A stretch of 64,000 bases of DNA, taken from contig NC_087068.1 of assembly GCF_963678635.1 (NCBI RefSeq), positions 27,778,318 to 27,842,317 of the forward strand. Direction: 5' to 3'. Positions 23,402 to 38,400 of the stretch are shown piece after piece. The stretch comes from Symsagittifera roscoffensis (Eukaryota > Xenacoelomorpha > Acoela > Convolutidae). The notes beneath the pieces are model-generated. The model made no database searches. It was given only the letters and a program-made list of their open reading frames with translations, and was not told the origin of the DNA. The translations under genes were made by a program, and so were the position numbers. Within the stretch, counting starts at the first letter, position 1; every line of letters begins with the position of its first letter.

Positions 23402-26400
23402 CTAAAAAAGAATTTATCCTTTGTTAAAACTAATTGTAATTTTTACGGACAAATACGAAATTTTTTTTAACAAGCTTTATTCGATCTTACACGAAGTCAT
23501 TGTATCTTCTTTTCATCGGATACTAACTGACTCATTTACCTTTTACTATGATTAAACAACCTACATTACTTTCAACCAGTCAAAAAATTGTTGTGGTTTT
23601 TCTTTACAACTTTTCAAAACGTGTTCAGTTCAGTTTTTTTTAACTTTATCATGAAAAGAGGTGACTTATTCGTATCTATTGACAAAACTAGGGCTAATCT
23701 AGAAGCTTATCTATTTTTCTATTAAGCCTATAAAAATAACAACAACACTACTCGTATCAGGGCAAGCCCTGAATGATCCGACTGTTCTTTATTTAGTCAA
23801 ACATTTTCCCATTCGAAGCGGCACTAGCAAACGGGGCTTTAAAACGCAATAAATTAAAAATTGAAGTAAAAAAGCGTCGAAAAAAGCCATTTCGATGCCA
23901 AAAAAGCCATTTTATTGGGCAATAAATTTTGCAAATGAGGTTGGATAAATGTGAACTTGTAATATCACAAGAAAATAAAACCAAAAATGGAAAAATTCTT
24001 TTAAAAAAATTTTCCCCCATACGCATGTAAAGGACAGTAATATATCTCGTATCTACTATAACCAGTGGCGGGCGCATAAATTTATCGAGGGGAGGGGGGG
24101 GGGGTTTGCGGTTTTTCGAAAAACGTTTGAAAATTTTGCTTCAAAATACTATAGGGACCCCTTATTTTGCCGAAAATTTTCTGCACCGCACTCAAATTTT
24201 TTCAAGAAACAGGCCAAAAAAAGCGTTTTTAGGCACTTTTTAGAAAATTTTGACCAATAAAATGCGTTTTTTGGCTCCCGCTCCCCCCTTAAAACTATTC
24301 ATATTGGCAAAACATGGATGTCGTAAAATTATACCAAAGGGAAGACCCTTTGGAAAAATTTGCCAACCAGAATTGATAGGGAAGGCGGTCAAACACCCCC
24401 CCCCCCCCTCGGCACTCTACTGACTACCCACAGTGACAAAAATGGATAAAAATCGATTATATACAGAAAAATCTACAGATTAACGTCACTATAGAATCGA
24501 TTTATCTACAACCATTTTGTGAATTATTATCGATTCTGTACAGATAATCCAATTTTTTTTTCAACAAAAATAAATGGATTTCAGTGCCAAAATAATCCAT
24601 TTTTTTATTGTGTAAAACCTGTATATAACTTGTAGATAATCTGCATATAGTCAGTATATAATCTGTATACAAGAAAACCTATAGATAATATTAATAATAA
24701 CATGTAGAGAATCTGTATTAAATAAAATCTGTTTCAAATTGATTAGATTGGCTAGAAACTAGAGGGGTCGTAACAATTTCAATTGGGACAATTTTCATCA
24801 GTTTTATAGTGAGCTGAACTCACTTGAGGAAAATTGGTTACCGCAAACTACAAGTTTCAAGAGATCCCGCTAAGATTTTGCAATCTAAGGGTTTCCGCGG
24901 TAAGAAAAGTAATTTTATGCAAAACTTCTTCGAATGCCATTTAAAAGATCCACCTGTTCAGCGCAATTTTGAGAGAAAAACATCAATAAAAAATTAGAAA
25001 AATTAATATAGCGCAGTTTACTTTTTGCTGCAACTTATTTACACAATCAAGAATTTTATTTGTTTTCCAGATCAAACATGAGTACAAAAATTTCAATAAA
25101 AGCCTACATTTTAATTTTATTTCACTATACTCATTCTATCTGATTGTCGAGATTGTTGAGAAAAAAATATATAATCTGTATATATTATGTATTTTTTTTA
25201 TGTTTTGGCAATGATTATATAATGAAGAAATACAGCAAAAAAACTTTAGCAAAACAAAATACATTATCATAGTTTATTAAAACTACATAATCGAAGCTTT
25301 ACTCTATAAAATTACAACAGATCTTAAATCTGTATCTTTTTTTTCATAGATAATCGATTGTTATCCATTTCTCCGTTCCTCAATGCAATGTTTTTCAGCC
25401 AATGATTTTTCAACCAAATTGAATCGCCACACTGACAATTTGGGGCGCAATAATAAGTCATCCCAAATTGGCAAAACGGTTCAATAATAAATCAAATTGT
25501 TCGGAACAAAAAACATAGCCAACAGACGAACTGAAAAGGTCAATGTTCAATTTTTTTTTTGAATTTTTTCATATTTCGAATATGAAAAAAAAAAACATAT
25601 CACGTCAAAGCTCACATAAATGTAACCCAATTATAGAAAATTGTGTCAATTGGGTTTTTTCTTATTCCACTGAAATCTGAGAAAAAATTTTACGTCCATT
25701 TTTTGAAACACGCTATTTGAACTTTGTTATTGTAGACTATAACTTAACTTTTTTTAGTTCCTAAACACTTATTACCAACCCAAGCATAAGTATTCCATCA
25801 GTCGGACCAATTAATACATACAGCATAACACTACAGATGAGACGTATTACAGTACAAGTGCAACTGTTACACTAAAAATCAAACTCAAGAAAATGAATTT
25901 CCAAGAGGACATGCAACTCAACCCAAACAGATCCAACACAAAAATGAAAAACTTCATTCATAATCAATTGCAAAAGTTGAAGAAGACAAATTTCAAACAA
26001 CGGAAAATGCTTGATTTCTACTAATAATAGCATCAAAACATTTGTAATAGATATTCGGTCTAGGTCTACTATTTAAACACATTTTTTAAATAAATTTTGC
26101 CGTTCCAACATTTCGCTATTGATTATACATGACAACTCTGATAATGAAATGAACTAAAATATCCCGTAGACATTTATTGAGTCTAAGGAAAATCAAATAA
26201 ATCCAAAGTTACCATTTCATGATAATTAATCGTAGCTATTGATAACGGCTTTTTATTCTAGCCCAGAAAACTACCCAAAAAAATTATACTGTACTCAGTA
26301 AGCCATTCAGTTGCTAATTACTAGCGTTTTCACCAATAAATCACGAATGTTGCTCTTTAAATCAATACTAAATGGCCGTCATCTTATTCTAACTGAAGAT

Positions 26401-29400
26401 GACCTGATTGCCAAACAATATTTATCTACTTTTACTGGTAAAAGTATAAAAAAAACGCCCTTAGACTCAATAACCCAGTCCCTACCATCCCAGAGTTAAC
26501 CGTGTCTCACCGTTTTTGATTGCTTCACAGCAATGTTGTTCTGAAATGGAAAGACAAAAACAGCATAACAACAGATGAACATGATGAAATGAATATCACA
26601 CAAATGCAAATGACAGAATAACAATCTCCTAATGGCTCTTTCTCCTTATATATCAACCACATTCACCTCCTGCCCGCAGCTTAGAGACAAAGCCTATCGC
26701 AGATCCTAAAACTGCTCTGCTACTTGTATATACTGTGATAAGATTTACGTAAATCTAGGGTAATATGGTAGTCAGGGAGGATTTGGGGGGGGCGCTTCCC
26801 CTTTCAGGGTTTCGACCGCCTCACAAACCAAAGGGTGCCTGCCCGCTTTGGTATATTTTATGGCATCCATTTTCGGCCGACCAACCCTAAAATTTTTCTA
26901 AAGGCGCCTTTGGCGCCAATATATCCTTAATTTGAAGGGGAGCGCGCGTCAAAAAAACGCATTTTTTTCGTCAAAACTTTCCAAAAAGTGGTGCCCAAAA
27001 ACGGCCCATTTTTTACCTGTCTCAAAAATTTTCCTGCGGCGCAAATTTTTTTTGTTAAAAGAAGGTCTTTATATTATTCTGAGAGCGCTTGGAAAATAGA
27101 TTTTTTAAAAATCCGCCCCTTTTTAAAGTTCTATTTTCTCTACTTTTGTATTGAAAAAGAACTTAAAACAGGTTCAAAAGGGTGTTAAGAAATCTCTTTC
27201 AACTTCGACTTTTTGGGTTCTTTATACCAGGAACATCAAACTAGTCCTTGTCCATGTGATAGATGAATGCCATATGCAATATCTGTTAATCCAATTTTGC
27301 AATGAGCAATTAACTAACCAAGATTGCATACATTATTTTTATCAGTATTGCCTTAATTGATAAACCGGAGGAGCTCAATAAAGGAATAAAAACGCCAGTT
27401 AAAGTGAAAAAGTCTCTACTTACGAATGCACCCGATGCCGAGAAGTCACGTGGCTTTTCTGGAACCTGGGGAGGGGGAGGTCTGGTTGGTTTAGCTGCCA
27501 TTCCCGGAGGTGCATTTGCAACCATGTTAACAGTTGATGATTGTGATGACGTCACAAAAGCGGTCGTTGATACTGTCGCTGAATTGTGATTGGTCGAATG
27601 AGAATAAGCAAAGGCTGGATTCTGATTGGAGGAGGAGTGAGCTGATGTGTGATTGGTTGGTGAATGATTCAAGACTGAAGATTGGGGTCTGTGACTATAA
27701 GGCGACGAAGCTTGATTTTGAGAGGGAGAAGGGGAGGGGTGGTTGTTGTTGTGACTCACAGGAGGTGTAGCTGTAGCAGAGGCCGATAGGGAAGTTTGGG
27801 TAGTAGGCGGGGTTAGTGTTGATTGGGGTCTCGAAGCCTGACAAGCAAATGGTGGAATTTCAAAAAGGACCTTAACTGTATCTTTGAAGCGGGAACCAAA
27901 TCACGACGATATAGGAATACTACTGATCAATAATTTGGCGCCACGAGTACCTAGTGATCTATGTATCAAAAGCACTAAAAATAAGTTAAGATATATTCTA
28001 TAATCAAAACTCAGAGAGGGAAGCTTTAAGAATCTGATTTGCGATTTTGATGCTATTAGCGAAGCAACTTCTAAAATTTTGAGCAAATAAGCTATGTAAG
28101 TCGCCGTTAGTTGTAAATATAGTTTAGCATATTGATTTAGCTACTGATTGGTTCGCTTGTAGAGCATTCCAACTCTAAGCAATGTTTAAGCGTTTTCCAA
28201 AACATGTTTCATTATGGGTCAAATAAAGAGTGATTTGTTTGATCCATACTACTATTGGCTATAAACCCTGAAAAAATTAATATGTCCTACACTGCGTAGT
28301 TTAATCAATTATTCTGCTTTTTCATTGGAGCATAGACACATCAACTTTATTTTTTTTTCATACCAAATAAAAACCAAATTGAACAAAACCTGATTCATTA
28401 TTAAAGGTTTAAAACTGGTGAACATAGCTGCACTTACGACAAGGGGCTTAAATGGTTTAGTTGGAGCCCCTGAAGCACCGCCGAAAACGGATTTTCTGTT
28501 TTCGAAAGCGGACGAGGGTGTCTTTGCCCCACCAGTAGCAGCAGCAGAAGGAGGGTTCTTCGCGGCAGCTAAAGTCGAAGGCTGGGGGGAGATCAAAGGC
28601 AAAGAGCTTTCCTGGAAAGCACAAATCAAAAGTATTAAGGGAAATAATAAAATCAACGACTTCAAAAACCTTGTATGCGAAAGAAATTAAAACGTTTTTC
28701 TGGTCTAACATCAGTTCACAATGCAATGATCGAAAACAATGGAATTCAAACAACTTTTTCCTCTATTCTCTGCAAAAAGTGCACCCTAACATTTATACAA
28801 AAAAATATCATTAACCTAATCCATTAATACAATAGGAAGAATTTCGAGTACATCATAGCCTTTCCTGGTTGAAACCGAGAATTGGCCTTTATGTTTGCAT
28901 ATAAATTGCAGATTACAAGTCCCCAATGCAAAAAAAAACATAGCCAACTGACACTTGGAAAAGAGTAATGAGCAAAAGGAAACAAACGGCTTGTTTTTTG
29001 AACATTTCAATTTTCGAATTTTTAAGAAAAAAACATGGACCTTCAAAATTTTATGGACCTTGAAATTTTTCGAGAACTTCACAATTTTACAGTTCTATAG
29101 CGGAGTTTACCTTACTCTCAAAAAAGGAAATGAAGTGAACTTGACAAAAAATCAAAATTCAATTCGCGAAAAATCAAAATTGAGCGTGAACAAAATTTAC
29201 TTTTCCTAAAAAAAATAACTACCAAGACCTATATAAGAGTACTCACTACGTTCATTTCTCTTGAAAAAATAGCCAACAGACAGCTAAAAAACATAGCCAA
29301 CTGACTTAACAGAAAACAATTTTCTTAATTTCGCAGGGAAATCTGAAAATCAAATTCCACTTTCAAAATTAGAAGTCGATCACATTTTTCGTGACCTTTT

Positions 29401-32400
29401 AACTTTCGCTGTTCGATAGTGGAATTAGCCTTCCTTTTAGAAAAGGAAATAAACTGAACTATTAAGAAATTAAAAGTCGAACCGCGAAAAAGAAATCGTG
29501 AGCAGAACAAATGTTATGACTTTCCTGAAAAAAAAACGAAAAACAAAAAACTATCCCGACCTATATAAGAGTCTGAACTAAGTTCATCGCCTCTTAAAAA
29601 GAGAAACTCTAAAAAAAATACGGAACTTTATATTCGGGTGTTTTAGTTTTTTGTTTTCCACGCAAAATCAGGTACCACAAATAATCATCGGACTGGGTTG
29701 AGTGATACATCACATTAAAGCCATTTCAGTCGTGATTCGAACCGCATTAAAAAAGTCCCACACTTTTTGTAATGTCGAGAAAGGCCAGTTCGAAATTTTT
29801 GATTTTTTGACCTGAAATGCACGTTTATGCATGTCTCAGGTCTTCCCCCACCATATTTTGATAATAAAACCAAAAACTTTATAAATTAGTTTTATTATCA
29901 AAATATGAATTTCGAGCAAATAGTCTTAACAAGCAGGCTCACAATAGCCTATTTTTGCTTAATTGTTGCCGTGAAAAATTAGTTTTTTTCAAGTAAAATG
30001 TTTTCGGAGTTTTTAGCGCCATTTGGAAATTAAAATTAAGATAAATTTTCTGAAATTACGTTTTTAGATTTATTTTTTAATTTTTTAACCATTATTTCTA
30101 TCATTTTTGCTTATTTTACTATAAAAGTAGAAGTTTTTTAAGTTCTTAGTCTTTCGTTCAGATCCTTTTATTACGCCACGCAGAAAACAACGACACGTAT
30201 TTCTATTTAGACTATGGTCGGAACATTATGCCACTTGCACAGTAACCGGCTACCCTTGTTATAATGTATTCATATACAGGGAATCTATGTCTATCATGAA
30301 ATCTGCTCCTTCACCTCACATTTGGAACTATTATTAGACAGCCTTTTGGCGGAATAACCGGTGCCTATTCATAAGTCCCAAAGGCTCCATAGCTTTAAAT
30401 CATCAATCCCATAGCTTTAATGCTGTTTGAACAAAAGCCAAACAATCCATTTAATCGTTGACTCAAAATTCAACCAATCAGAACTCAAGAAGATAAATTT
30501 TGGTACTTATGTAACCGATTTTTTGGCTTTGGGTCCTATGAATATTGGGACTTAGGGAAATTCGCCAGAATAAACCTTATATGACAATAAACAATGACAA
30601 AATTAAATAGATTATTCCAAAAATAACCGTGAAGCGACAATTCGTAGTAAACGACAATTCATAATAAATAAGCGACAAACACTGATTTATGCGCATTATT
30701 CCTCTAGTGCCGAATAAAAGCGCGGCGGAGCAAGCGTATTCTACTTGCCAAAGGTTTGTTATGAATTGACGCTTGTTACGAATTATTGCCTATTACAAAT
30801 TGCCACCTCACCATAAATAACACAGACGCGAAGCTGTACCGCAAAGAGTAGTTAGAACACGACAAAAAGCAGCACTATAAAGTGAAATAAAAAAAAGTAG
30901 AAATAAGCCTTGAATAAGTAAGAATACGGTTACGTATCTGATTCGATCCCGCAACCTAGAGATTTTAAGCCAAACGCACTAACAACTCAGCGACTGATGC
31001 CTAGCTGCTCATAAACACTGTCCACAAAAAAGCAGAGAACAGATGCTGTGAAATTTCCAAAGCTACAGATAGTGACTATAGCAAAAGTGCCACCAAATGA
31101 GCACTTTTGATCGCGAGGTAGCTCAGAAAAAAGAAGGTTCGTACTAATACACTACGATCGCTAAAACTCGTTAGTGTAATCATATAAGAAGTATATCAAG
31201 TTCGTTGGGTTCGTCAGCAGTGGATTCTGAGTTACAAATTATCGATATTACTAGCAGGTAACGCACCTCCGGTGCTTCGATTGTTTGACAGCAAATTTTG
31301 GAAAAAAAATTGTCATCCTCTGAGTGTACTCTGAAAACACGCAATTACAGGTTTGGTTCTTTCAAATTCTATTAGGTTTTTCATTCAAGTTTTTTTTTCA
31401 AATTGTGACAAACCATAAAATTTTGTTTTAAGTTTTTTATATCTATGTTTATCTATAAGAAACGTCAAATCTAGTGAACTAAAAGCAATTGAGCAGTCGC
31501 AATTGCACTCATGCTTTGCAACTCCTGAGAGTATTCTCACAGTACGTTCCCTTATACAGGGTTGATAATTTCACATTTTGAGAAACTTTTCAAATTTAAG
31601 TTTTCTGAAATTTTTTGAAAATCAAAAGTCATATCTCGAAAACTTAAACAACTTGAGCAATCAGATTTAAAAGCAGAGCTTGCAACCTCTGAGAGTACCC
31701 ATAATTTGAGCTGCCATAATGAGAGGCAAGATTCGCAATTCTTGATATTAATCTGACAGCGCACAAATACACGGCTGATAATTTCAAATTTTGTGAAGTA
31801 TTTTTTAAATTGAGTTTTCTAAATTTTTTTAAAAACTACAAATGTCGTCGTACCTCGTTAACTAGAAGGACTCGGGCATTCATAATTGGAGGCCAAATTT
31901 GCAACCCTTGGGCAAACCCTGACAGTATCCGACCATTGATTTGCTCATTTCATACTTGGTGAAATAAACACTGAGCTAAAACTGGATAAAAGAAAAAACA
32001 ACTCACAAAAAAGGGCATATATTGGAAAGGTTAGTAATTTTAAATTTTTGTAAAGTTTTTTTTTCATTCAAGTGTTTCACATTTTGAAAATGCATGAAGT
32101 TTTGTAAAGCTGTTTATATCTAAGTTTTTTGAAAAAATCTAAATTGAATAAAGAAAAAACACATCTTGGAAACTAAAACCAATTGAGCATCGTATTTGGA
32201 CGCAAGATTTCCAACTCCTGAGAGTATTATTACGGTACCCAACTACAACATTGCGACTTTTAAACATTGAGAAATTTTTGAAACCAGAAAAAACGTCATA
32301 TCTCGAAAACTACAAAGATTTGAGCAGACATATTTTGAGGCAAGATTCAAAATGCCTGAGTGACACCGACATCTTCCAAATACAGGGCTGGGAAAATCAA

Positions 32401-35400
32401 ATTATGAAGAAAAAAAAACGTTTTCTGAAAATAGTTTTAAAAAATCCCAAAAAGCGTCATATTTCAACAACTACAAGTATTTGAGCAGCAAAAATTGGAG
32501 GCAAAATTCGCAACTCGTGATAGTACCCTCGCAGTACCCAACTACAAGGTTGTAAATTTTCAATTCTTTTGAATTTTTCAAAACCTACGTGTTCTCAAAA
32601 GTTGAAAAGAATTCATAAAACAAGACATGTCTCGAAAGCTACAAGGATTTGGGCAGTCATATTCGGAGGCAAGATTAGCAATACTTCCTTGAGAGTACTC
32701 TGACATCACCCAACTACATGGTTTTTAATTCAAGTTCTGTAAATTAGTTAGTTTTTGAGTTTTCTGAAACTTGAGTTAGCTGATAATTTATTTAAAAATC
32801 TCAAAAATCATCGTATCTCGTACATTAAAAGGATTTGGACATTCATAATGGAGGCTAAATTTGCTACCCCTGGCAGAACCTTGACAGCATCCCACTATTG
32901 GGCTGCTTATTTTAAACTCCGTGAAACAAACAGTAAATTCAGCTGGAAAATCGAAAAAACTTAATCATGGCAATATATGATATAGTTTAAACGTGCAAAA
33001 AATCTTTCATTAAACATGCAAAAATAATACGTTGATAAAGCTTAAGCATGGTGAGATAGTGAAGCCCGCATTTAAATATATAATAGATTTCAAATTGGAA
33101 AATTTGTTAGCGTCCTTGGAACTACTGTTGAAACTAACAAACTCGAAGACGTTTTTTACAGCCGATAGCGCTTCTTCAAGTTTTGTTTATTGACGAGTTT
33201 AAAGATGGTAAATTAAAAAAATACTTCAATATATCTTCATGTGAATGTAAGTTGTAGTTATGAAATTTAAGCTCTTCTTTAACATGTTATAACTTACAGG
33301 TGTGTGTTTGTTCTGTTTATTTCTGAGCTCACTCAGCAAATTAGCTCCTCCAGGGAAAGGCACTCCTCCGAATCGGTTTCCTACTCCTGGTCCTCCAAAC
33401 GGGGGCCCAACTTTCACTCGAGAATCCTCAGGGACGGGATCTAAACTGGAATCGCCTGTCGGGGACTTTGAAGCGGCCGACTCCTCTTTTGTTAATATAA
33501 CCGCTGCCTGAAGTTCAAAACAAAATAATAAACAACCCTTAAAAATCACCAAATTGAAAAAAAATCACCCTTAAACATTCCAATTTCTAATAGCCAACAG
33601 AAAAATGTGAAACTGTTATTGAACTCAAGGCAACCAAAAAAACGCTTGAAATTTTGGATTGTGGAAAAAAATATCACGGAATTTCAAGAAGGTTGCTCTT
33701 GGAATTTCAAGAATCTTTTATGATGGACACTTTTTCTCAAAAAGCTAACATAATTAGAGAAAAATGGTTCAATGGGTAATTTTTTTATTCCGCAGAGAAA
33801 TCTTACGTTAAAATTCACTTTTGAAATAAAAGCAAATGATTCGCGGGGTTTTTGCATCATATAAATTTGCGGAATTAGGCAAATGAATTTTAACTCAACT
33901 TAAAAACCTACACGTTCAATTCTCCACTTCGTTCATTGAAACTTTAAAAATAACTCAATTTGAGTCCTGGAATAATAGATTTTTTTAAAATCTGCTGGGA
34001 AATCAAAGCATAAAAGTCCACTGGTGAAATTGCAAGTCATGGAGGTTTCTTTGCTCCATTTGCCGCTTCTGTTATTGGAGAGCGTAATTTAAATGGATTG
34101 AAGAGAGCTTAATAACAAACAAAAAACACGACCTAAATAAGTGTCTTCATTGCGTTCATTGACCCTCAAAATTGAGCGTTCATCTAGAGCTATGACTACT
34201 ACACAAACTGAATTTGTTAGTTTTGTCACAATATTTGAAGAAGATTTACAAGACTGCCCTGTAAAGTTTAAATTTCTTGTGCTACTTGAGCCGTAGAAAA
34301 CTACTCTGGTCTCTTAACGTAGTCCGCCTAAGAATATTAAGAAAATGCATAATTACTAACTAAAAACTAAGTTTAGATGAATTCGAGGTGCTTATTGTAC
34401 AATAATTAGTGAATTTTGATCCGAAACTCATGGCATGGACACAGATGCGGAGCAGAGCTCGGCCCAACTTCGATACAAAAATTCACGCCAATTTTCACTA
34501 GAAAAAAAATCATTTCTCGGAATTTAGTTTTCCTAAAACTCAATTGACATATTCTACCCAGTCGCAGCAATCATTTATGTGAAAAAAAACGGATCTCAAA
34601 AAACGCCTGCCAAAACAATTGCAGAAAACTTATCGGAACTAAAATACCTACAACTCTCGTAACATACAAACATAGCCAACAGACAGTTGGAAAAGAGTCA
34701 TTGAACGCAAAGGAACAAAAACTATCTAGTAAAAAATACTAGTGTGTAACGCACCTCCGGTGCTTGAAACAGAGTATTGAAACAATTGTTTATTTCTAAC
34801 AATATGAAAAAGGAACGAAATGAATGCAACCGTAACAAAAAAAGGAACAACGCTTTTGATGTCAAAAATTGAACAAAAAATATTCAACTTAAAGGTTTTT
34901 TTTACTAAATGGTCAAATCTCCGAAAAATCTCAGGTCTTGAAAAAGCGGATATCTGAAAAACTAAGATGAATTTGGGCAGCCATACTTGAGGCAAGATCT
35001 GCAACCTCTGAGAGTATCGTCAGAGCATCCCATAATGGTTTTGGAATTTCAATTATGTGAAATTTTACTTAAGTTTTGAAAACTTTAAAACAAATCATAA
35101 AAACGTCACATCTCTCAAACCAAACGCGTTTGAGCAGTCCCCTTTAAAGTCAAAACTTGCAACCCCTGAGAGTACTTCGACAGCACCTGGCTACAGGATT
35201 GGGAGTTTCAAATTTTGTCAAATCGTTTATATCTAAGTTTTCCGAAAATTTGAAAAAATCAGGATAATGTCATATATCCGAAGCCAACAGGATTTGGGCA
35301 GTCATATTTAAAGGCATAATTTTAAACTCCTGAGAGTAGCCTGACACGACCTAATTACAGGGTTGAGAATTTCTGAAAACTTTGAACCAAAAACAATGAA

Positions 35401-38400
35401 AACACTCGAATCTCGTAAATCAAAAGGCTTTGAGCAGTCATATTTGGAAGCAAGAATTGCAACCCCCGAGAGTACCCTGACAGCACCCAACTGCAGTGTT
35501 GAAAATTTAATTTTTTTTCAGAATTTTAAATATCTAAGTTTTCTGAACATTTACAAAAAATCACAAGAATTGTCGTATCTCGTAAAACTAAAAACATTTG
35601 GGTATTCAAAATTGGAAGATTAATTCGCAACCCCGTGAAACCTTAACAGCATCTCAGTATTGGGTTGCTAATTTCAAAATTGGCGAATTAAACTTCAAAT
35701 CAAAGCTGGAAAACAAATTCTTAACCAATGCAGTATACGAAATAGCTTAAACGTGAAAAAATTCTTTCATTAAACATGCAAACAATACGTTGAAAAAGCT
35801 TAAACATAACGAGATAGTGAAACCCGCACTTCAATGTATAATAGATGACGATCTTTTTACTTCAATATATCTTCATGTGAATGTAACTTGTAGTTATGAA
35901 ATATAAGCTCTTCTTTAACATCTTATAACTAAGAGGTGTGCTTGTTTTGTTCTGTTTATTTATGAGCTCCTCCAGCAAATTGTGAAGTCCACATTTAAAT
36001 ATATGGTAAGTAGACATAGCCTTTGAATGTCAAGAACAAATTAGGATGGATACTTTTTTATATAAATACACTTAGTTTGAGAAAACTGGATCAATAGGTA
36101 AAATTTATATACTACTAGGAATAAAATCTATTCCACTAAAACCTATTCCACTAAAATGTTATTCCCTTAAAATCTACTTTCGACACTAGAAGTTGATCAT
36201 GTTGTTTCGCAACAACTCCGCTTTCTGAATTGGAGAAAGCAGTTTACCTTTCTTTTAGCAGAAAAAAATTGAGTTGAACTCAAAAATTGCTTATAAACTA
36301 AAATCACTAATGAAAGCATTCGTATGCATGTATGCACATCAGTAGCTATTGGAGCAATTGAATTTTTTTTTCTTAAAAAATAAAAAAAAAAATGACCGAG
36401 ACCTAGAAAAGTGTCTTTACATTCATCGACTCATAAAAACAACCGGGTTGAATAAGTTTCTAAAACGGATTAAATCTCCGATTACGCGTTAATAGCGCGA
36501 AATACATCGCGCGTTAATTGTCCCAAATTGGCCAAAATGGCAATTTATAAAACCCCACAACTTTAAGATAAATAATCAATAATCACAGGTGAAATGTTTT
36601 TCAAATTTTTGCTCAAATCAACAATACCTTTTGAAAGATATTTAAAAAATTCCGTCAAAAATGGCTACTCTAAATTTGTCTGAAGAAAAAACCACCACGA
36701 GCAGAAATATTCAGTTACTTTCGTGACGAAAATCGGAACAATTAGCGGACACGGTAATCCGAAAACGATTTTTTTTTTCAGATCAGAGAAGTTCCAGTTG
36801 GCAAAAGATCAAGTCTGAGCCGGGCTCGATCAACGGACTGTTTAGCGGAAAAAGCTCGAACAATTTTTACCGGAAGAAGTCAAAATCCGGGTTATCAGAC
36901 ACTTGCTCTGGCAAATAAAATAATCATTCACAGGACACGTCAAGAAGGCTCACAGGTACAGTTTCAAATATTTAGGTATACCAAAAAGAGATTTTCCAAA
37001 TTCGCCTAGCACAGAAAAATATAAGTCCATCGTCTAGAAAATTCAGCTGCTGGCAAAATTTAGAGAAATTGCCAGCAATGCTTTTTTTAAAAAGATTATG
37101 AGCAAAACTTGCGGTTTCTTCGGCGAGCGTTTCTTTTCGCTCAAAATTTGTATATTTTGACGTCTAAGACTCTTTTAGAAAAATAAAAGGGTTGGTGGGT
37201 AGGGTCGACTTACCGATGGGTGCGTGACTATGACTCGCACTCCTAAATAAGACCATGTGGATGATCGCTATACTAGCACAATCATTACGACAGAAAAAAA
37301 AAAAGAGAAAACTTACGTTTAGAAAAAAATGAACTTCGATCGGCGATGCAGTAGATACATTTACAGCATTTACGTATTATAAGGCCAGTTTTCCCAACGT
37401 ATCCATATAAAGGCTGTATGAGATAGGAAAATAAAGTAACCCAAATTATATAAATGCAGGATGAAAATCCTTTTACGACTACTGCACGATAAAAATTGCG
37501 TTACTCTCTTTCAATACTTTTCATCTAACTGGATACATGTAGTAAACAGCAACTAAATATTCAATGAGAGAATTACACTTTAAACCAACTGGACTGAAAA
37601 TCACCAGCAAATATACCATACGCTATGACAACTATGAGACAATTTGCAAAATATACATATTGAATTTGAAGAGATGTTAATGTAACAAATAATGTTCAGC
37701 AGATTTATTGCTGGCCTCTAGATTTCTGTCATGCACATAAAAAGTCCTTTCGTTTCATCGCGAGCAAAAAGTTAGGCTGAGAACAGGGGCGGATCTAGGA
37801 TTTTCTCGAGGGGGAGCAAATTTTCAAAAATTTTCGAAAATTTTGACGACCTGTTTTTTTAGGTCGACCAAATTGATTTTTGGAGCTCTCCCAAAGCGCT
37901 GTTTTTTCTCTATTTTGGCTAAAAATTTTTGAAAAAACAGTCAAGCAGTTTTTGGGCATTTTGAAAAATTTTGACAAAAAAATCGCGTTTTTTCGGCGCG
38001 CGTTCCCCGCTCAAAATTAGTATATATTGGCGCCGAGGGCGCCTTCAGAAAAATTTTAGGGTCAGTCGGCCAAAAATGGATTTCTTAAAAAGCATCAAAG
38101 GGGGGACCCTTTGGGTCGAATCCCTGAGGGAAGGGGGATGTCCGCCCCTTCCCCCTTAAATCCGCCCCTGCCTGAGAAAATGTTTCTAGTGAAATTGATT
38201 GAAATTGAGTGGAATTCAGAAAATATAGCCAACTGACTGGTTTTTTTTTAGAAAAACTTCAACTTTTGAATTTTAATGAAAAAGTATATACCCGTAAAAG
38301 CTCTTTGATATTCACAAACATTGAACGATTGGTGCTATTTTGATAAAATTTACCCAATTTGAGAAAGCCACTGCAGCGAATGTGCGTTATATTATCTCAG

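Noticed and set aside
31251-35845. A CRISPR-like array
   Set aside because: The repeats are diverged, about 160 bp long with no constant-length spacers, in a eukaryotic intron, and are bounded by Helitron-type ends.
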